Part shown: piece after piece, positions 52,598 through 53,112 of the stretch
Layout: each line of letters starts with the position of its first letter
Position numbering within the stretch: the first letter of the stretch is position 1
Source of the DNA: Pseudomonadales bacterium
GTDB taxonomy: Bacteria; Pseudomonadota; Gammaproteobacteria; Pseudomonadales; Azotimanducaceae
Direction: 5' to 3'
Length of the DNA: 53,112 nt
Assembly (NCBI GenBank): GCA_022448085.1
Contig: JAKUTH010000013.1
Coordinates: 1-53,112 of the forward strand
The notes under the pieces: generated by a model
What the model saw: only the letters and a program-made list of their open reading frames with translations
Told to the model about the DNA's origin: nothing
The model's database searches: none
Made by a program: the position numbers and the translations under genes

Positions 52598-53112
52598 ATG
52601 AATACAGTGGCGAGATGCCATAGCGTTTCTCGAATCTACGACGATGAAGTTGCGCCCGTGCACGCGCTCAGGAATGTCGATTTCCACCTCGAACGGGGCG
52701 AATTCGTGAGCCTTGCGGGGCCTTCCGGGTCGGGAAAGTCCACCTTGCTGCACGTGATCGGTGCCTTGGACGAACCCACCGACGGATCGGTGGAAGTGGA
52801 CGGGGTGTCACTCGACGGATTAAAGGCCCGGGAGCTATCGGACCTTCGGCTTGAAAAAATCGGTTTCGTGTTTCAAGCCTTCAACCTGATCCCCGTACTG
52901 ACGGCCCGAGAAAACGTTGAATTCATCATGCAGCTGCAGGGGATTGATTCGGCCTCGAGGCGGGAACGGGCGGAAGAGGCGCTCAGATCGCTCGATCTAG
53001 GGGAGCTGGCAGACCGGCGGCCCAATGAGATGTCGGGGGGTCAGCAGCAACGTGGCGCAATTGCGCGCGCGAGCGTAACCAATCCGGTGTTGTTGCTGGC
53101 CGATGAACCGAG
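52598..53112 (+). CDS. ABC transporter ATP-binding protein, LolD/MacB type (3' end outside window)
   Basis: The first 171 codons. Walker A is GPSGSGKST (residues 41-49), the Q-loop is FVFQAFNLIP, the signature MSGGQQQRGAIARA, and Walker B begins LLLADEP at the window edge. It is the energy-coupling subunit of the three permeases before it. The ATG at 52598 has GAGGAG about 9 bases upstream. LolD-type ATPases power movement of lipoproteins or other hydrophobic cargo out of the inner membrane. Confidence 0.93.
   Translation, partial: MNTVARCHSVSRIYDDEVAPVHALRNVDFHLERGEFVSLAGPSGSGKSTLLHVIGALDEPTDGSVEVDGVSLDGLKARELSDLRLEKIGFVFQAFNLIPVLTARENVEFIMQLQGIDSASRRERAEEALRSLDLGELADRRPNEMSGGQQQRGAIARASVTNPVLLLADEP

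Noticed and set aside
1-53112. Insertion sequences, CRISPR arrays, tRNA genes or phage attachment sites
   Set aside because: No transposase, integrase, regularly spaced repeats or recognisable tRNA was found on reading both strands; a tRNA scan would settle the last point.

Overview
The window is a gene-dense stretch of a bacterial chromosome, most likely from an uncultured marine gammaproteobacterium. This is inferred from a lipid A gene (lpxA), a B12-riboswitch-controlled TonB receptor, LolCDE/MacB-type permeases, lipoproteins with clear lipoboxes, HupE/UreJ and parvulin-type proteins, and many CoA-ester enzymes. I see no rRNA, tRNA, insertion sequence, CRISPR array or prophage. Only two gaps exceed 300 bases: 2591-2909 (between divergent genes) and 21441-21757 (cobalamin riboswitch).

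Layout. Bases 1-560 hold the end of a dihydropteroate synthase. Bases 569-9307 are dominated by CoA metabolism: a crotonase-DUF169 pair, a truncated methyltransferase, an acyl-CoA dehydrogenase, a second crotonase, and a three-gene operon (NIPSNAP-like, NTF2-like, hotdog thioesterase) joined by two GTGA overlaps. A short-chain dehydrogenase, a membrane-anchored parvulin and a HupE/UreJ protein follow. Bases 9494-18136 carry a haloalkane dehalogenase with a complete catalytic pentad, an MDR oxidoreductase, an Ldh2-type dehydrogenase next to an arylsulfotransferase-like protein, an EamA transporter, a Prx5-type peroxiredoxin, a cupin, a SPOR lipoprotein, a MaoC-like protein and an HNH nuclease. 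Bases 18181-28106 are a long minus-strand run: phosphotransferase, GNAT, CDF transporter, lipA, M17 aminopeptidase, cysS, then a cobalamin riboswitch, a BtuB-like receptor and an overlapping M20 peptidase.

Bases 28175-43791 return to catabolic and housekeeping genes: crotonase, SDR, histone-deacetylase-like enzyme, CoA-transferase, LLM flavin enzyme, oligopeptidase B, acyl-CoA dehydrogenase, AhpD-like protein, aldo/keto reductase, SRAP protein, two RDD membrane proteins, a Gfo/Idh/MocA-aldo/keto reductase fusion, a stand-alone lpxA and a PhyH dioxygenase.

The most interesting part is 43806-47981. A gene at 45832-46371 is split by an in-frame UGA at 46117, exactly at the U of a UGSC motif, and is followed by a well-formed hairpin that fits a bacterial SECIS element. 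It reads as a UGSC-family selenoprotein. The gene just upstream encodes an unrecognised 347-residue protein ending in a CxxC motif and is probably its partner. Hydrolases flank the pair. The window ends (48043-53112) with an envelope ABC operon: a LolA-like periplasmic protein, three tandem paralogous FtsX/LolE-type permeases and a LolD-type ATPase cut by the window edge.
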